DNA from: Kribbella soli
Lineage (GTDB): Bacteria; Actinomycetota; Actinomycetes; Propionibacteriales; Kribbellaceae
Assembly: GCF_004331345.1 (NCBI RefSeq)
Contig: NZ_SJJZ01000003.1
Span: 310,001-374,000, forward strand
Length of the DNA: 64,000 nt
Direction of reading: 5' to 3'
Below the pieces are notes generated by a model, which was not told where the DNA came from, did not search any database, and was given only the letters and a program-made list of their open reading frames with translations. The translations under genes were made by a program, and so were the position numbers. Positions 44,406 through 53,074 of this stretch are shown piece after piece (within the stretch, counting starts at the first letter, position 1; every line of letters starts with the position of its first letter).

Positions 44406-44434
44406 CGGGGGTGGGAGGATCGCTCCCACCCCCG
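44406..44434 (-). terminator. Hairpin between livK and livH
   Basis: A perfect 12-bp stem (44406-44417 with 44423-44434) with a 5-base loop lies 20 bases past the livK stop and 35 before the livH start. It is likely a partial terminator or RNA stabiliser giving more binding protein than permease. Confidence 0.6.
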
Positions 44435-44454
44435 AGACATGAGGTCGACTCTGC

Positions 44455-45684
44455 TTACTTGGTCTCGAAGTCCTTGGTCTCCACGGTCGCCCACTTGCCA
44501 CCGGCAACCTTGTAGACGGTCAGGACCTTCGACGTGGTGTCGCCGTACTGGTCGAACGCGACCTTGCCGGTCACACCGTCGAAGCTGACCTTGGCCATCG
44601 CGTCGACCGTCGCCTTGCGCGCGGACTCGACGTCCGTGGCGCTCTTCAGCGACTCCTTCAGCGCGGCGATGATCGCGTTCGCAGCGTCGTACGAGTAGCC
44701 ACCGTAAGCGGCGTACGGCTCCTTGTACTTCTCAGCGGTGTAGTCCGCGACGAACTTCTTCGCCGACTCCAGGCTGTCGACCGGGGCGCCGACCGAGGTG
44801 GCCAGGTCGTTGTCGGCCGTCTTTCCGGCCAGGGTGATGTACTTCGGGTCGAAGATGCCGTCGCCGCCCATCAGCGGGACGTTCAGGCCGGCAGCCTTCA
44901 TCTGCTGCGAGAGCGGCCCGGCGTTCGGGTACTCACCGCCGTAGTAGACCGCCTGCGGGTTGGACGGCTTGACCGCGGAGATCACGGCCTGGTAGTTCGA
45001 CTCGTCCGGGTTGATCGTCTGCGCCGACACGATCTGACCACCGAGCTTCTTGAACTCCTCGGTGAAGGTGCCGACCAGGCCCTGGCCGTACGCCTTCTTG
45101 TCGTGGATCGTCGCGACCTTGGTGATCTTCGCGGTCTCGTACAGGTACCGGGCCGCGAACGGACCCTGGACCGCGTCCGTCGTGCAGGTACGGAAGTACG
45201 TCGGGTACGGCCGCTTCGGCTCGGTCTGCCACTTGGCGCCCTGGGTCAGGCCGGGGCCGGTGTTGGCCGGGGAGACCTGGACGATGTCCTTCGGCGCGAG
45301 CACCGGCTGGACCTGCTGGCTGACGCTGGTGTTCAGCGTGCCGACGACGCCGATCACGTCCTTGTCGCTGGCGAGCGCGGTGGCGGCGTTCTTGCCCGGC
45401 TCGGTCTTGCCCTCGTCGTCCTTCGGCACTACCTCGAGCTTCCAGCCCGGGATCGCCTTGGCTTCGTTGGCCTGCTTCACGGCGAGTTCGACGGAGTGCT
45501 GGATACCCAGACCCAGAGCCGACAAGTCTCCGGACAACGGCGCGATGACGCCGATCTTCGCGGTCTTGGTCGCTTCTTCGGAGCCCCCGCCAGAATCGTT
45601 GCCACTGCGTGAGCCGCAGGCAGTCAGGGCCAACGACGCAACGATCAGCGACGCGCCGACCCGTACTACGGAACGCTGGTGCAC
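44455..45684 (-). CDS. livK: Branched-chain amino acid ABC transporter substrate-binding lipoprotein
   Basis: A 409-residue periplasmic-binding-fold lipoprotein with a short signal and lipobox LTAC near residue 24. The Leu/Ile/Val-binding family is recognised from KIGVIAPLSGDLSALGLG, DVIGVVGTLNTSVSQQVQPVL and SYDAANAIIAAL. I start at GTG 45684, because GGGAGG is five bases upstream; that ribosome site would be inside the gene if ATG 45696 were used. First gene of the operon. Confidence 0.9.
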   Translation of the reverse strand: MHQRSVVRVGASLIVASLALTACGSRSGNDSGGGSEEATKTAKIGVIAPLSGDLSALGLGIQHSVELAVKQANEAKAIPGWKLEVVPKDDEGKTEPGKNAATALASDKDVIGVVGTLNTSVSQQVQPVLAPKDIVQVSPANTGPGLTQGAKWQTEPKRPYPTYFRTCTTDAVQGPFAARYLYETAKITKVATIHDKKAYGQGLVGTFTEEFKKLGGQIVSAQTINPDESNYQAVISAVKPSNPQAVYYGGEYPNAGPLSQQMKAAGLNVPLMGGDGIFDPKYITLAGKTADNDLATSVGAPVDSLESAKKFVADYTAEKYKEPYAAYGGYSYDAANAIIAALKESLKSATDVESARKATVDAMAKVSFDGVTGKVAFDQYGDTTSKVLTVYKVAGGKWATVETKDFETK

Positions 45685-46036
45685 TGTTCCTCCCATGTCT
45701 GGATAGTCCCAGCGAATCCGGGACTCTCGCGCATTTGCCACGAGCACCCGCAGGTTAGACCCAGCGGTGGTTCCAAGCGAACAGCGCACAGGCTGTGTTG
45801 TGAGGTCGTTACCCCGGTAAGCATCGTCCGATGACCTGATTGCTGTCCGACCGCCAAATGCGGTGACACAGAGTCAGCGAGCGGACTGTCTCAGTGAGAT
45901 CCGCTCGACGCGACCGGCGGCCTCGGCCACGGTTTGTCACCAATGCCGGTAAGCGTTCACCTCACGGTTACGACACGCCGGTACTGCGAGCAGATGACGG
46001 CAGATTGCGCATGGACAGGCAGATGTTCTCGCCCGA
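45685..46036. other. 352-base gap between livK and pdtaR
   Basis: No gene is seen. The livK promoter should lie here. Two copies of CCGGTAAGC (45814-45822 and 45946-45954) and a TTACC-CC-GGTAA dyad (45809-45820) are visible and may be regulator sites; I cannot assign a regulator. Confidence 0.4.
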
Positions 46037-46615
46037 TCAGGAATCTCCGGCTTCGTTGACGACCAGCTCGGCGACCTGGCGCATCGAGACCCGCTTGTCC
46101 ATCGCGGTCTTCTGGATCCACCGGAACGAGTCCGGCTCGGACAGCCCGAACTTGGTCTGCAGGATCGACTTCGCCCGGTCGACCAGCTTGCGGGTCTCCA
46201 GCCGCTCGGCCAGGTCGGCGACCTCCCGCTCCAGCTCGGCGAGTTCGACGTACCGGGATGCGGCGATCTCGATCGCGGGCAGCAGGTCGGCCTTGGAGAA
46301 CGGCTTCACCAGGTACGCCATCGCGCCGGCGTCCCGCGCCCGCTCGACCAGCTCCCGCTGCGAGAACGCGGTCAGCATCAGCACCGGGGCGATCCGCTCC
46401 CCCGCGATCTTCTCGGCCGCGCTCAGCCCGTCCAGCTTCGGCATCTTCACGTCGAGAATCACCAGATCCGGCCGCAGGTCGATCGCCAGCCGGATAGCCT
46501 CCTCGCCGTCCCCCGCCTGCCCGACGACGTCGTACCCCTCTTCCGCGAGCATCTCGGCCAGATCCATCCGAATCAAAGCCTCGTCCTCGGCAATCACCAC
46601 ACGCTTAGCAGTCAC
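46037..46615 (-). CDS. pdtaR: ANTAR-domain response regulator PdtaR
   Basis: A 192-residue regulator: receiver domain (AEDEALIRMDLAEML, phospho-acceptor in LVILDVKMP, VKPFSKADL), a coiled linker, and a C-terminal ANTAR RNA-binding domain (LVDRAKSILQTKFGLSE...). Phosphorylated PdtaR binds paired-hexaloop hairpins in mRNA leaders to prevent termination. The partner kinase PdtaS is not nearby. GTG 46615 has no Shine-Dalgarno but a -10 box seven bases upstream. Confidence 0.92.
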   Translation of the reverse strand: MTAKRVVIAEDEALIRMDLAEMLAEEGYDVVGQAGDGEEAIRLAIDLRPDLVILDVKMPKLDGLSAAEKIAGERIAPVLMLTAFSQRELVERARDAGAMAYLVKPFSKADLLPAIEIAASRYVELAELEREVADLAERLETRKLVDRAKSILQTKFGLSEPDSFRWIQKTAMDKRVSMRQVAELVVNEAGDS

Positions 46616-46622
46616 ACCGCAC

Positions 46623-46628
46623 ACCCTA
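46623..46628 (-). promoter_or_regulatory. Putative -10 box (TAGGGT) for a leaderless pdtaR transcript
   Basis: TAGGGT on the minus strand ends seven bases before GTG 46615, with no Shine-Dalgarno between. Confidence 0.45.
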
Positions 46629-46639
46629 GCGACCCCACG

Positions 46640-47410
46640 TCAGCTCTTAGCCCCCACAAACGTGTCGAGCACAGCAACCGCCTCCCGCCGACTCACCGCG
46701 ATGGCATTCCGCCGCGGCTGCCGCCAAGCAATCCCTAACTGATCCAGCGCATCCGTGAGAATTTTCCGGATGTCCTCCGACTCGTTCGAGAACATGTACC
46801 GCGGGTAGTAATACCGCTTGCCGTCCGGCTTACTCGCCCAGTTCACGAACCGGCACCCATCCGAGTGAAACAGCCCCCGGAGCAACTGTTCGGGGTACTC
46901 GGCAACAATCTCCCGCTGCCAGTCCGCCAACTCGATCTTCCGCAGATGCTTCCGTCCAGGCCCGTGCTGCGGAAAGACACACGGCCAGTGCTTCCAGCGA
47001 GCCTCTACCCGGATCGCTCCGCCGCCACCACGCAGGCAGGGGCTCGCATTCGGCTTCACGCGCTTGATCGTCTCGGCGATCTCCTGGTTCAGATCGCTGT
47101 ATCTCTCATCGTTGGCGATCTGCAGCGTGAAGACACCTCGTCGCGCCCGCGCGATCGAACCGTCCCCCAGATACCACCCCAGCAGGAGCGCGTACGCCGT
47201 CTCGTCCAGACCAGCCCCGTCACACCGCGGGCACGAGGCCTGGGCGCGAACACCGCCGCGCGTCCGGCCTTCCATCTGGTAGCGACGACGCCACGTCCGA
47301 ATCGTCTGCAGCGCAACGCCATGGATCTCCGCGTTGACACGATCAGGCACACCGTCGCCCGACATCCGCAACGCGGACTCCACCGTCTCCCGCGACCTGA
47401 AGTGACCCAT
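46640..47410 (-). CDS. HTH and LAGLIDADG-like domain protein
   Basis: A 256-residue protein. Residues 1-48 form a resolvase/MerR-like helix-turn-helix (VNAEIHGVALQTIRTWRRRY), C60-x2-C63 suggests half of a zinc ribbon, and two LAGLIDADG-like helices follow: LLGWYLGDGS (residues 77-85) and LLRGLFHSDG (176-185), each with the acidic residue. This is the fold of monomeric homing endonucleases, here free-standing and fused to a DNA-binding domain. Similar proteins are, as I recall, scattered in actinobacteria without known function. The frame runs back through the tRNA gene; ATG 47410 is the plausible start. Confidence 0.68.
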   Translation of the reverse strand: MGHFRSRETVESALRMSGDGVPDRVNAEIHGVALQTIRTWRRRYQMEGRTRGGVRAQASCPRCDGAGLDETAYALLLGWYLGDGSIARARRGVFTLQIANDERYSDLNQEIAETIKRVKPNASPCLRGGGGAIRVEARWKHWPCVFPQHGPGRKHLRKIELADWQREIVAEYPEQLLRGLFHSDGCRFVNWASKPDGKRYYYPRYMFSNESEDIRKILTDALDQLGIAWRQPRRNAIAVSRREAVAVLDTFVGAKS

Positions 47411-47442
47411 GCCACATCGTCCCGAAGACCACCGACAGTTTG

Positions 47443-47525
47443 TGCCGGGTGTGGGATTCGAACCCACACGCCCTTGCGAGCAACGGATTTTGAGTCCGTC
47501 GTGTCTGCCATTCCACCAACCCGGC
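47443..47525 (-). tRNA. tRNA-Leu (anticodon CAA)
   Basis: On the minus strand a class II tRNA folds: acceptor GCCGGGT pairs with ACCCGGC, the anticodon stem ACGGA/TCCGT encloses loop CTCAAAA (anticodon CAA), a long variable arm follows, and GTGGGTTCGAATCCCAC is the T arm. The 3' CCA is not encoded. It lies 33 bases upstream of the HTH-LAGLIDADG gene. Confidence 0.95.
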
Positions 47526-47624
47526 AAGGCTGCAGGAGAACTCTAGCCGCAATTCGACCGATTCCGCTCATCGCCCTGCCGCCTGCGCTGTAGGTCGCAG
47601 GTCTCGCGCGGCCGAGCCGAAGTT

Positions 47625-48353
47625 CTAGGTTGTGAGGTGGTGGTGGGCGAGGGTGGCTAGGACTGGGGACTCGTAGTCGTGGTGGTTGTGCAGGGTGGCG
47701 CCGGTTTCTGTGCCGGGGCCTTTGAGTGCGTTCGTCAGTTCGGCTCGGAGGAGGTGAGCTTCGGGTGAGGGGTCCGACTCGAGTGCGGCCAGCGCGCGTC
47801 GGGCGGCGGGGCGGTAGTTGGGGATGAAGAAGATTCCGGGGTCATCGGGAAGTACGACGTTGTCGGGGTGGCAGTCCCAGAACTCGACGCCGTTGAAGGT
47901 GGTCGCGCGGAAGTCGAGGTTCACGAGGGGTGCTGGAGCCGGGCAGTCGGGTCGGGGGCGGCAGTCGAAGACGATGTCGCGGAGTGCACCGGCGAAGGTG
48001 CAGTCGCGGAGGTCGCACTGCTCGAACTGGACGCCGTCGAGACGGGCCTGCGAGAAGTCGCAGCCGTCGAAGAGTGCGCCGATCAGCACGGCGCCGCGGA
48101 GGTCGGCACCGGCGAACGACACCTGCCGCCACTCGTTGCGGCGTTTGCGGTGCCAGCTTCCCAGTACGGCGTCCCGCAGGTCGGCGCCGGCGAACGAGGA
48201 GTCCGCGACCTTTGTGTCCCAGATCCGCAGATCCCGCAAAGCCGCGCGCCCGAAATCGCAGCCGTCGATCCGGCTACCCGTCCAGCGCAGCCCCACGGCC
48301 TGGGACCCGCGGTGGTCCTCGCCGTGCAACCGGGCGTTCTTGAGATGGTCCAC
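47625..48353 (-). CDS. Pentapeptide-repeat protein
   Basis: A 242-residue protein. Residues about 25-155 show A(D/N)LXX-type repeats, such as SFAGADLRDAVL, SFAGADLRGAVLIGALFDGCDF and ARLDGVQFEQCDLRDCTF, which form a right-handed beta helix. The C-terminal 80 residues are non-repetitive. Some relatives mimic DNA and protect gyrase from quinolones, but most have no known role. GTG 48353 start with a -10 box six bases upstream. Confidence 0.82.
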   Translation of the reverse strand: MDHLKNARLHGEDHRGSQAVGLRWTGSRIDGCDFGRAALRDLRIWDTKVADSSFAGADLRDAVLGSWHRKRRNEWRQVSFAGADLRGAVLIGALFDGCDFSQARLDGVQFEQCDLRDCTFAGALRDIVFDCRPRPDCPAPAPLVNLDFRATTFNGVEFWDCHPDNVVLPDDPGIFFIPNYRPAARRALAALESDPSPEAHLLRAELTNALKGPGTETGATLHNHHDYESPVLATLAHHHLTT

Positions 48354-48359
48354 GGACCG

Positions 48360-48365
48360 AAGCTA
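48360..48365 (-). promoter_or_regulatory. Putative -10 box (TAGCTT) for a leaderless pentapeptide-repeat transcript
   Basis: TAGCTT on the minus strand ends six bases before GTG 48353. It lies just past the pyk terminator. Confidence 0.42.
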
Positions 48366-48368
48366 GTC

Positions 48369-48398
48369 GAGGCGGGCGGTCACCGGACCGCCCGCCTC
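48369..48398 (-). terminator. Terminator downstream of pyk
   Basis: A perfect 12-bp stem (48369-48380 with 48387-48398, GAGGCGGGCGGT) around a 6-base loop lies 13 bases after the pyk stop codon. Confidence 0.75.
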
Positions 48399-48411
48399 TC
48401 TGCACCCGGTC

Positions 48412-49863
48412 TTACGGGTTGGGGCTTCGGTAGGCGGGGGCGTTGCCTTCGATGGCGTCGCCCATGCGGTGGACGCGGAGGGCGTTGGTGGAGCCGGGGA
48501 TGCTGGGCGGGGAGCCGGCGACGATGACTACCAGGTCGCCCTTGTTGAGGATGCCGAGTTCGAGGAGGCGCTGGTCGACCTGGCGGACCATTTCGTCGGT
48601 GTGGTCGACGGTGGGGACGATGTGGGTGGTGATGCCCCACACCACGCTCAGCCAGGAGCTGACCGACGGGACCGGCGTGAACGCGAGCAGCGGGACCTCG
48701 GTGCGATAGCGAGCCAGACGCAGCGCCGTGTCACCGGACTGGGTGAACGCGATCAGGTACTTCGCTTCCAGCCGCTCCGCCACGTCCGCGGCCGCGCGGG
48801 CGATCACGCCGCCCTTGGTCTTCGGCTCCCATTCGATCTCCTGGACCCGGCCGAGGCCGTGCTCCTCGGTCGACTCCACGATCCGGGCCATCGTCTTGAC
48901 GGTCTCGATCGGGAACCGCCCGACGCTGGTCTCACCGGACAGCATGACCGCGTCCGCGCCGTCGAGTACGGCGTTCGCGACGTCGGAGGCCTCGGCCCGG
49001 GTCGGCCGCGGCGCGGAGATCATCGACTCCAGCATCTGGGTGGCGACGATCACCGGCTTCGCGTTCAGCCGGGCCTGGTCGATGATCAGCTTCTGGACCA
49101 GCGGGACCTCCTCGAGCGGGAGTTCCACGCCGAGGTCGCCACGGGCCACCATGAACCCGTCGAACGCCTCGATGATCTCGTCCAGGTTGGCGACCGCCTG
49201 CGGCTTCTCGATCTTCGCAACGACCGGGAGCCGCAGCCCCTCCTCGTCCATGATCTTGTGCACCAGCTGGATGTCGGCGGCGTCCCGGACGAACGACAGC
49301 GCGATCATGTCGGCCGGCAGGTGCAGCGCCCAGCGCAGGTCCTCGGCGTCCTTCTCCGACAGCGCGGGCACGCTGACCGAGACGCCGGGCAGGTTGATGC
49401 CCTTGTGGTTGGAGACCGGCCCGCCGACGGTGACCCGGCAGATCACGTCGGTCTCGGTGACCTCCTCGGCGACGAGCCCGATCCGGCCGTCGTCGATCAG
49501 CAGCTGGTCGCCCGGGTTGACGTCACCCGGCAGACCGTCGTACGTCGTACCGCAGATGGTCTGGTCACCGGGCACCTCCCGGGTGGTGATCGTGAAGCGC
49601 TCGCCGTAGGTCAGCGTGGCCTTGCCCTCGGCGAACTCGGCCAGCCGGATCTTCGGGCCCTGCAGGTCCACCAGGATGCCGACGTTCTTGCCGGTCTCCG
49701 CGGCAGCGGTCCGAATCCGCTGATAGATGCGCTCATGCTCGGCGTGGGCGCCGTGGCTCAGATTGAGCCTTGCGACGTCCATACCTGCTTGGACGAGTTC
49801 TGTGATGCGCTCCGGGGCGGCCGTAGCCGGGCCGAGCGTACAAACGATCTTTGCGCGACGCAC
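48412..49863 (-). CDS. pyk: Pyruvate kinase
   Basis: A 483-residue glycolytic enzyme that converts phosphoenolpyruvate and ADP to pyruvate and ATP. It begins RRAKIVCTLGPAT and has MDVARLNLSHG, the active-site signature VAKIEKPQAV-type segment, MVARGDLGVELPLEEVP, ATQMLESMISAPRPTRAEASDVANAVLDG (metal and substrate site) and a C-terminal allosteric domain. GTG 49863 start. Confidence 0.97.
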   Translation of the reverse strand: MRRAKIVCTLGPATAAPERITELVQAGMDVARLNLSHGAHAEHERIYQRIRTAAAETGKNVGILVDLQGPKIRLAEFAEGKATLTYGERFTITTREVPGDQTICGTTYDGLPGDVNPGDQLLIDDGRIGLVAEEVTETDVICRVTVGGPVSNHKGINLPGVSVSVPALSEKDAEDLRWALHLPADMIALSFVRDAADIQLVHKIMDEEGLRLPVVAKIEKPQAVANLDEIIEAFDGFMVARGDLGVELPLEEVPLVQKLIIDQARLNAKPVIVATQMLESMISAPRPTRAEASDVANAVLDGADAVMLSGETSVGRFPIETVKTMARIVESTEEHGLGRVQEIEWEPKTKGGVIARAAADVAERLEAKYLIAFTQSGDTALRLARYRTEVPLLAFTPVPSVSSWLSVVWGITTHIVPTVDHTDEMVRQVDQRLLELGILNKGDLVVIVAGSPPSIPGSTNALRVHRMGDAIEGNAPAYRSPNP

Positions 49864-49871
49864 GTCACAAA

Positions 49872-49877
49872 ACCCTA
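49872..49877 (-). promoter_or_regulatory. Putative -10 box (TAGGGT) for pyk
   Basis: TAGGGT on the minus strand ends eight bases before GTG 49863, leaving room for at most a one- or two-base leader. Confidence 0.42.
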
Positions 49878-49962
49878 CTCCTGCAAACCACTGGGTCCGC
49901 TGGTCCGCCCCCGTTACTGGACAGTTAACAGTTGAAGACGAGCGGGCGCATCGCCTGAATCG

Positions 49963-51567
49963 TCAAGAACCCAAGGGGGTGTAGGGCCCGACGGTCACGT
50001 CGCCGCTCGGCTGGGCGGTGACCGTCTGCAGGCCGACCGGCAGCCCCTTCTGGTACGTGATCAGTGTGACCTCGCCCGGTTTGCGCAACGTGTAGCCCAG
50101 TGCGAAGGCGTACGCCGCTCCCCCGGTCGTCCCGTTCGTGTACGTCGTGACCGCGCGGTTGTCGACCACCCGGTGTTCGGGCCCGACCTGACGATGCAAA
50201 TGACCGGACAGCAGCAGCGTCGCGCACCCCCGGGCGGCGGTGTCGGCGAACGACGACGGGTCGTGCACCACCATCGTCGAGATCCGCTTGTCGTCCGGCT
50301 GGTCGCAGGCGATGTCCGCGAGCCGCTGCGACTGCTGCTCGATCGTCTCGTCGCCCGGGGTGTCCGCGCTGCCGAGCCCGGTGCGGGTCGGATCGCTGTC
50401 GCCGAGGAACCGGATCCCCTCGACCTCGACCGGCTTGCTGTCGAGCACGGTGAATCCGGCCTTGCGCATGAACTCCTCGACATGGCCGCCGGCGTCGTGG
50501 TTGCCGGCCACCGAGACCACCTTGAAGTCCTTGAAGTGCTGCCGCAGCGAGTTGATGCTGAACGCTTCCCAGCTCTGCCCGGACGAGGTGTCGTCACCGG
50601 CGTCGATGAGCAGCTTGGCGCCGCCCGCCTTGCCCACCTCGGCCGCGAAGCCGTCGATCCCGATGTTGTCGTGCCGGTCCGAGACCAGCAGGGCGACCTT
50701 CTCGTTCTCGTTCGGCTTGTGCAGCTGCGGGGAGACCTCGGCGACCCGGTCCTTCAGCTCGCCGTACAGCTCGGTAGACTTCTTGTACGTCTCGACCAGC
50801 GTCCGGATCACCCCGACCCCGCCGGTGGTGGAGAACCCGGACGCGACCTCGACCGTCTTCAGCCGGTTGTCGAACGACATCTCCGGCAGCAGCTTGAACA
50901 ACGGCTGCCACTGCGTCGGCGGTACGTCGGCCTGCCGCATCCGTCCCGGCCCGTAGATCGACGCGATCGTGATCAGCATCGCGACCAGGATGACGATCAT
51001 CCGGTGCTCGGTACGGCGTTCGTGCCGGTGGACCAGGTGCCACAGCTCGCTCCGGCGCCGTACCCCCAGCGCTGTCCACAGGGTCGCGACCACCACGACC
51101 ACGAGCAGGCCGGACCCGGCCCCGGCGACCGCGTTGTCGACCGCCATCTCCTGGATGACCTGCTTGATCCGCCCGATCTCACCGTCGGGCTGGGAGGCGA
51201 TCAGGGTGTCGCGGGTGAGCAGCTCGGTGAGGTTGTCGGCGTCGGTCTCCTGGACGTCGACGTTGACGCCGATGCCGCCGGGCGTGTTCGTCGGGATCCG
51301 CAACCGCGGCAGTACGGCGCCGAGGTCGAGGGTCGCGTGCCCGTCGAACGTCGGTGACACGGTCGCCGCGTGGGCACCGATCGTGACCCGCTCGGAGTCG
51401 TTCACGAACCCGAACAGCCCCACCACGACCGAGGTCAGCACGAAGAGCAGGCTCAAACCGGCCCACGGCGCAACCGTCCGCAGCCGCTCCTTCGTCACCA
51501 GCCTCAGCACCACACTCACCAACCTACCGAGAAGCCCCACCTTGAGCACCGACCAACCGTTTCCCAT
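49963..51567 (-). CDS. Membrane-anchored metallophosphoesterase
   Basis: A 534-residue protein with membrane segments near residues 36-58, 150-170 and 185-205 and a C-terminal calcineurin-like phosphoesterase. Metal-site motifs are LLVSDRHDNIG, LLIDAGDDTSSG, VAGNHDAGG, MVVHDP and SGHLHRQVG; the first deviates from the usual GD/SDxHxN only in wording and retains D-x-H. The loop between helices one and two (100 residues) would face outside. Substrate unknown. ATG 51567 is chosen as the first methionine after a short unsupported extension. Confidence 0.8.
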   Translation of the reverse strand: MGNGWSVLKVGLLGRLVSVVLRLVTKERLRTVAPWAGLSLLFVLTSVVVGLFGFVNDSERVTIGAHAATVSPTFDGHATLDLGAVLPRLRIPTNTPGGIGVNVDVQETDADNLTELLTRDTLIASQPDGEIGRIKQVIQEMAVDNAVAGAGSGLLVVVVVATLWTALGVRRRSELWHLVHRHERRTEHRMIVILVAMLITIASIYGPGRMRQADVPPTQWQPLFKLLPEMSFDNRLKTVEVASGFSTTGGVGVIRTLVETYKKSTELYGELKDRVAEVSPQLHKPNENEKVALLVSDRHDNIGIDGFAAEVGKAGGAKLLIDAGDDTSSGQSWEAFSINSLRQHFKDFKVVSVAGNHDAGGHVEEFMRKAGFTVLDSKPVEVEGIRFLGDSDPTRTGLGSADTPGDETIEQQSQRLADIACDQPDDKRISTMVVHDPSSFADTAARGCATLLLSGHLHRQVGPEHRVVDNRAVTTYTNGTTGGAAYAFALGYTLRKPGEVTLITYQKGLPVGLQTVTAQPSGDVTVGPYTPLGS

Positions 51568-51607
51568 GCCGGGTTTTGGTTGCCTGGGGCCCAAGGTGGG
51601 GCTGCGG

Positions 51608-53074
51608 TCAGACTGCGAGGGGGCGGGCGGTGGGCGGGATCGGGGTGGGCAGTGTCGACGATCCGGTGAGGTGGGCGTCGACGCCGCCGGCGCAGGAGCG
51701 GCCTTCGGCGATGGCCCAGACGATCAGCGACTGGCCGCGGCCGGCGTCACCGCAGGCGAAGACGCCCTCGACCGACGTCTGGTACCGGTTGTCCCGCTTC
51801 ACGTTGCCGCGCTCGTCGAGCTCGACGCCGAGCTGCTCGAGGAAGCCCTCGCGCTCCGGGCCGACGAAGCCCATCGCCAGCAGCACGAGCTGCGCCGGGA
51901 TGGTGCGCTCGGAGCCCTCGACCGGGTTGAACTTCCCGTCCTTGAACTCCACCTCGACCAGATTCAGCCCCGCGACGTTGCCGTCGGCATCGGCCTCGAA
52001 GTTCACCGTGGAGACGGCGTACACCCGGTCGCCGCCCTCCTCGTGTGCGGAGGCGACCCGGTAGATCATCGGGTACGTCGGCCACGGCTGGTGGCCCGGG
52101 CGGTCGTCGGAGGGCCGCGGCATGATCTCCAGCTGGGTCACCGACCGCGCGCCCTGGCGGTGCGCCGTACCGAGGCAGTCCGCGCCGGTGTCGCCGCCGC
52201 CGATGATCACCACGTCTTTGCCGGTGGCAACGATCTGGTCCTCGACGGTCTGTCCGAGCGAGGCCCGGTTGGACTGCGGCAGGTACTCCATCGCCTGGTG
52301 GATGCCGCCGTACTCGCGGCCCGGCACCGGCAGGTCCCGCGCGGCGGTGGCGCCGGTGGCGATCACGACCGCGTCGTACCGCTGCTTGAGCTGGGTGCCC
52401 GTGACGTCCACGCCGACGTTGACGCCGGAGCGGAAGACCGTGCCCTCTTCCTTCATCTGCTGGATGCGGCGGTCGACCTGAAGCTTTTCCATCTTGAACT
52501 CGGGAATGCCGTACCGCAGCAGGCCGCCGGGGGTGTCGGCGCGCTCGTAGACCGCGACCGTGTGACCCGCGCGGGTCAGCTGCTGGGCGGCGGCCAGGCC
52601 GGCCGGACCGGACCCGACGACCGCGATGGTCTTACCGGTCAGCCACTCCGGCGGCTGCGGCTTGACGTCACCGGTCTCCCAGGCCTTGTCGATGATCGCG
52701 ACCTCGACGTTCTTGATCGTCACCGGGTCCTGGTTGATGCCGAGCACGCACGAGGTCTCGCACGGCGCCGGGCAGAGCCGGCCGGTGAACTCCGGGAAGT
52801 TGTTGGTCGCGTGCAGCCGCTCGATCGCGCTCGACCAGTCGTCGCGCCAGACCAGGTCGTTCCACTCCGGGATCAGGTTGCCGAGCGGGCAGCCGTTGTG
52901 GCAGAACGGGATGCCGCAGTCCATGCAGCGGCCGGCCTGCTTGGTGATGATCGGCAGCAGCGCCTTGCCGGGCCCGCCGGGGTAGACCTCTTTCCAGTCC
53001 TGCACCCGCTCGTCGACCGGCCGCCGGTCGGCGACCTCGCGTCCGGTGGTCAGGAATCCCTTGGGGTCAGCCAT
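51608..53074 (-). CDS. gltD: Glutamate synthase small (beta) subunit GltD
   Basis: A 488-residue NADPH-dehydrogenase subunit that feeds electrons to GltB for making two glutamates from glutamine and 2-oxoglutarate. Iron-sulfur cysteines are in CMDCGIPFCHNGCPLGN and CPAPCETSCVLGI; FAD and NADPH sites are AVVGSGPAGLAAAQQL and VVIIGGGDTGADCLGTA; the last FAD motif is GVFACGDAGRGQSLIVWAI. ATG 53074 overlaps the gltB stop by one base. Confidence 0.96.
   Translation of the reverse strand: MADPKGFLTTGREVADRRPVDERVQDWKEVYPGGPGKALLPIITKQAGRCMDCGIPFCHNGCPLGNLIPEWNDLVWRDDWSSAIERLHATNNFPEFTGRLCPAPCETSCVLGINQDPVTIKNVEVAIIDKAWETGDVKPQPPEWLTGKTIAVVGSGPAGLAAAQQLTRAGHTVAVYERADTPGGLLRYGIPEFKMEKLQVDRRIQQMKEEGTVFRSGVNVGVDVTGTQLKQRYDAVVIATGATAARDLPVPGREYGGIHQAMEYLPQSNRASLGQTVEDQIVATGKDVVIIGGGDTGADCLGTAHRQGARSVTQLEIMPRPSDDRPGHQPWPTYPMIYRVASAHEEGGDRVYAVSTVNFEADADGNVAGLNLVEVEFKDGKFNPVEGSERTIPAQLVLLAMGFVGPEREGFLEQLGVELDERGNVKRDNRYQTSVEGVFACGDAGRGQSLIVWAIAEGRSCAGGVDAHLTGSSTLPTPIPPTARPLAV

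Noticed and set aside
46640..47410. Integrative element inserted at tRNA-Leu
   Set aside because: No integrase, no duplicated tRNA 3' end within reach and no change of base composition; only a single gene sits beside the tRNA.
47411..47527. Extension of the HTH-LAGLIDADG frame upstream to 47527
   Set aside because: It would translate the tRNA-Leu gene.
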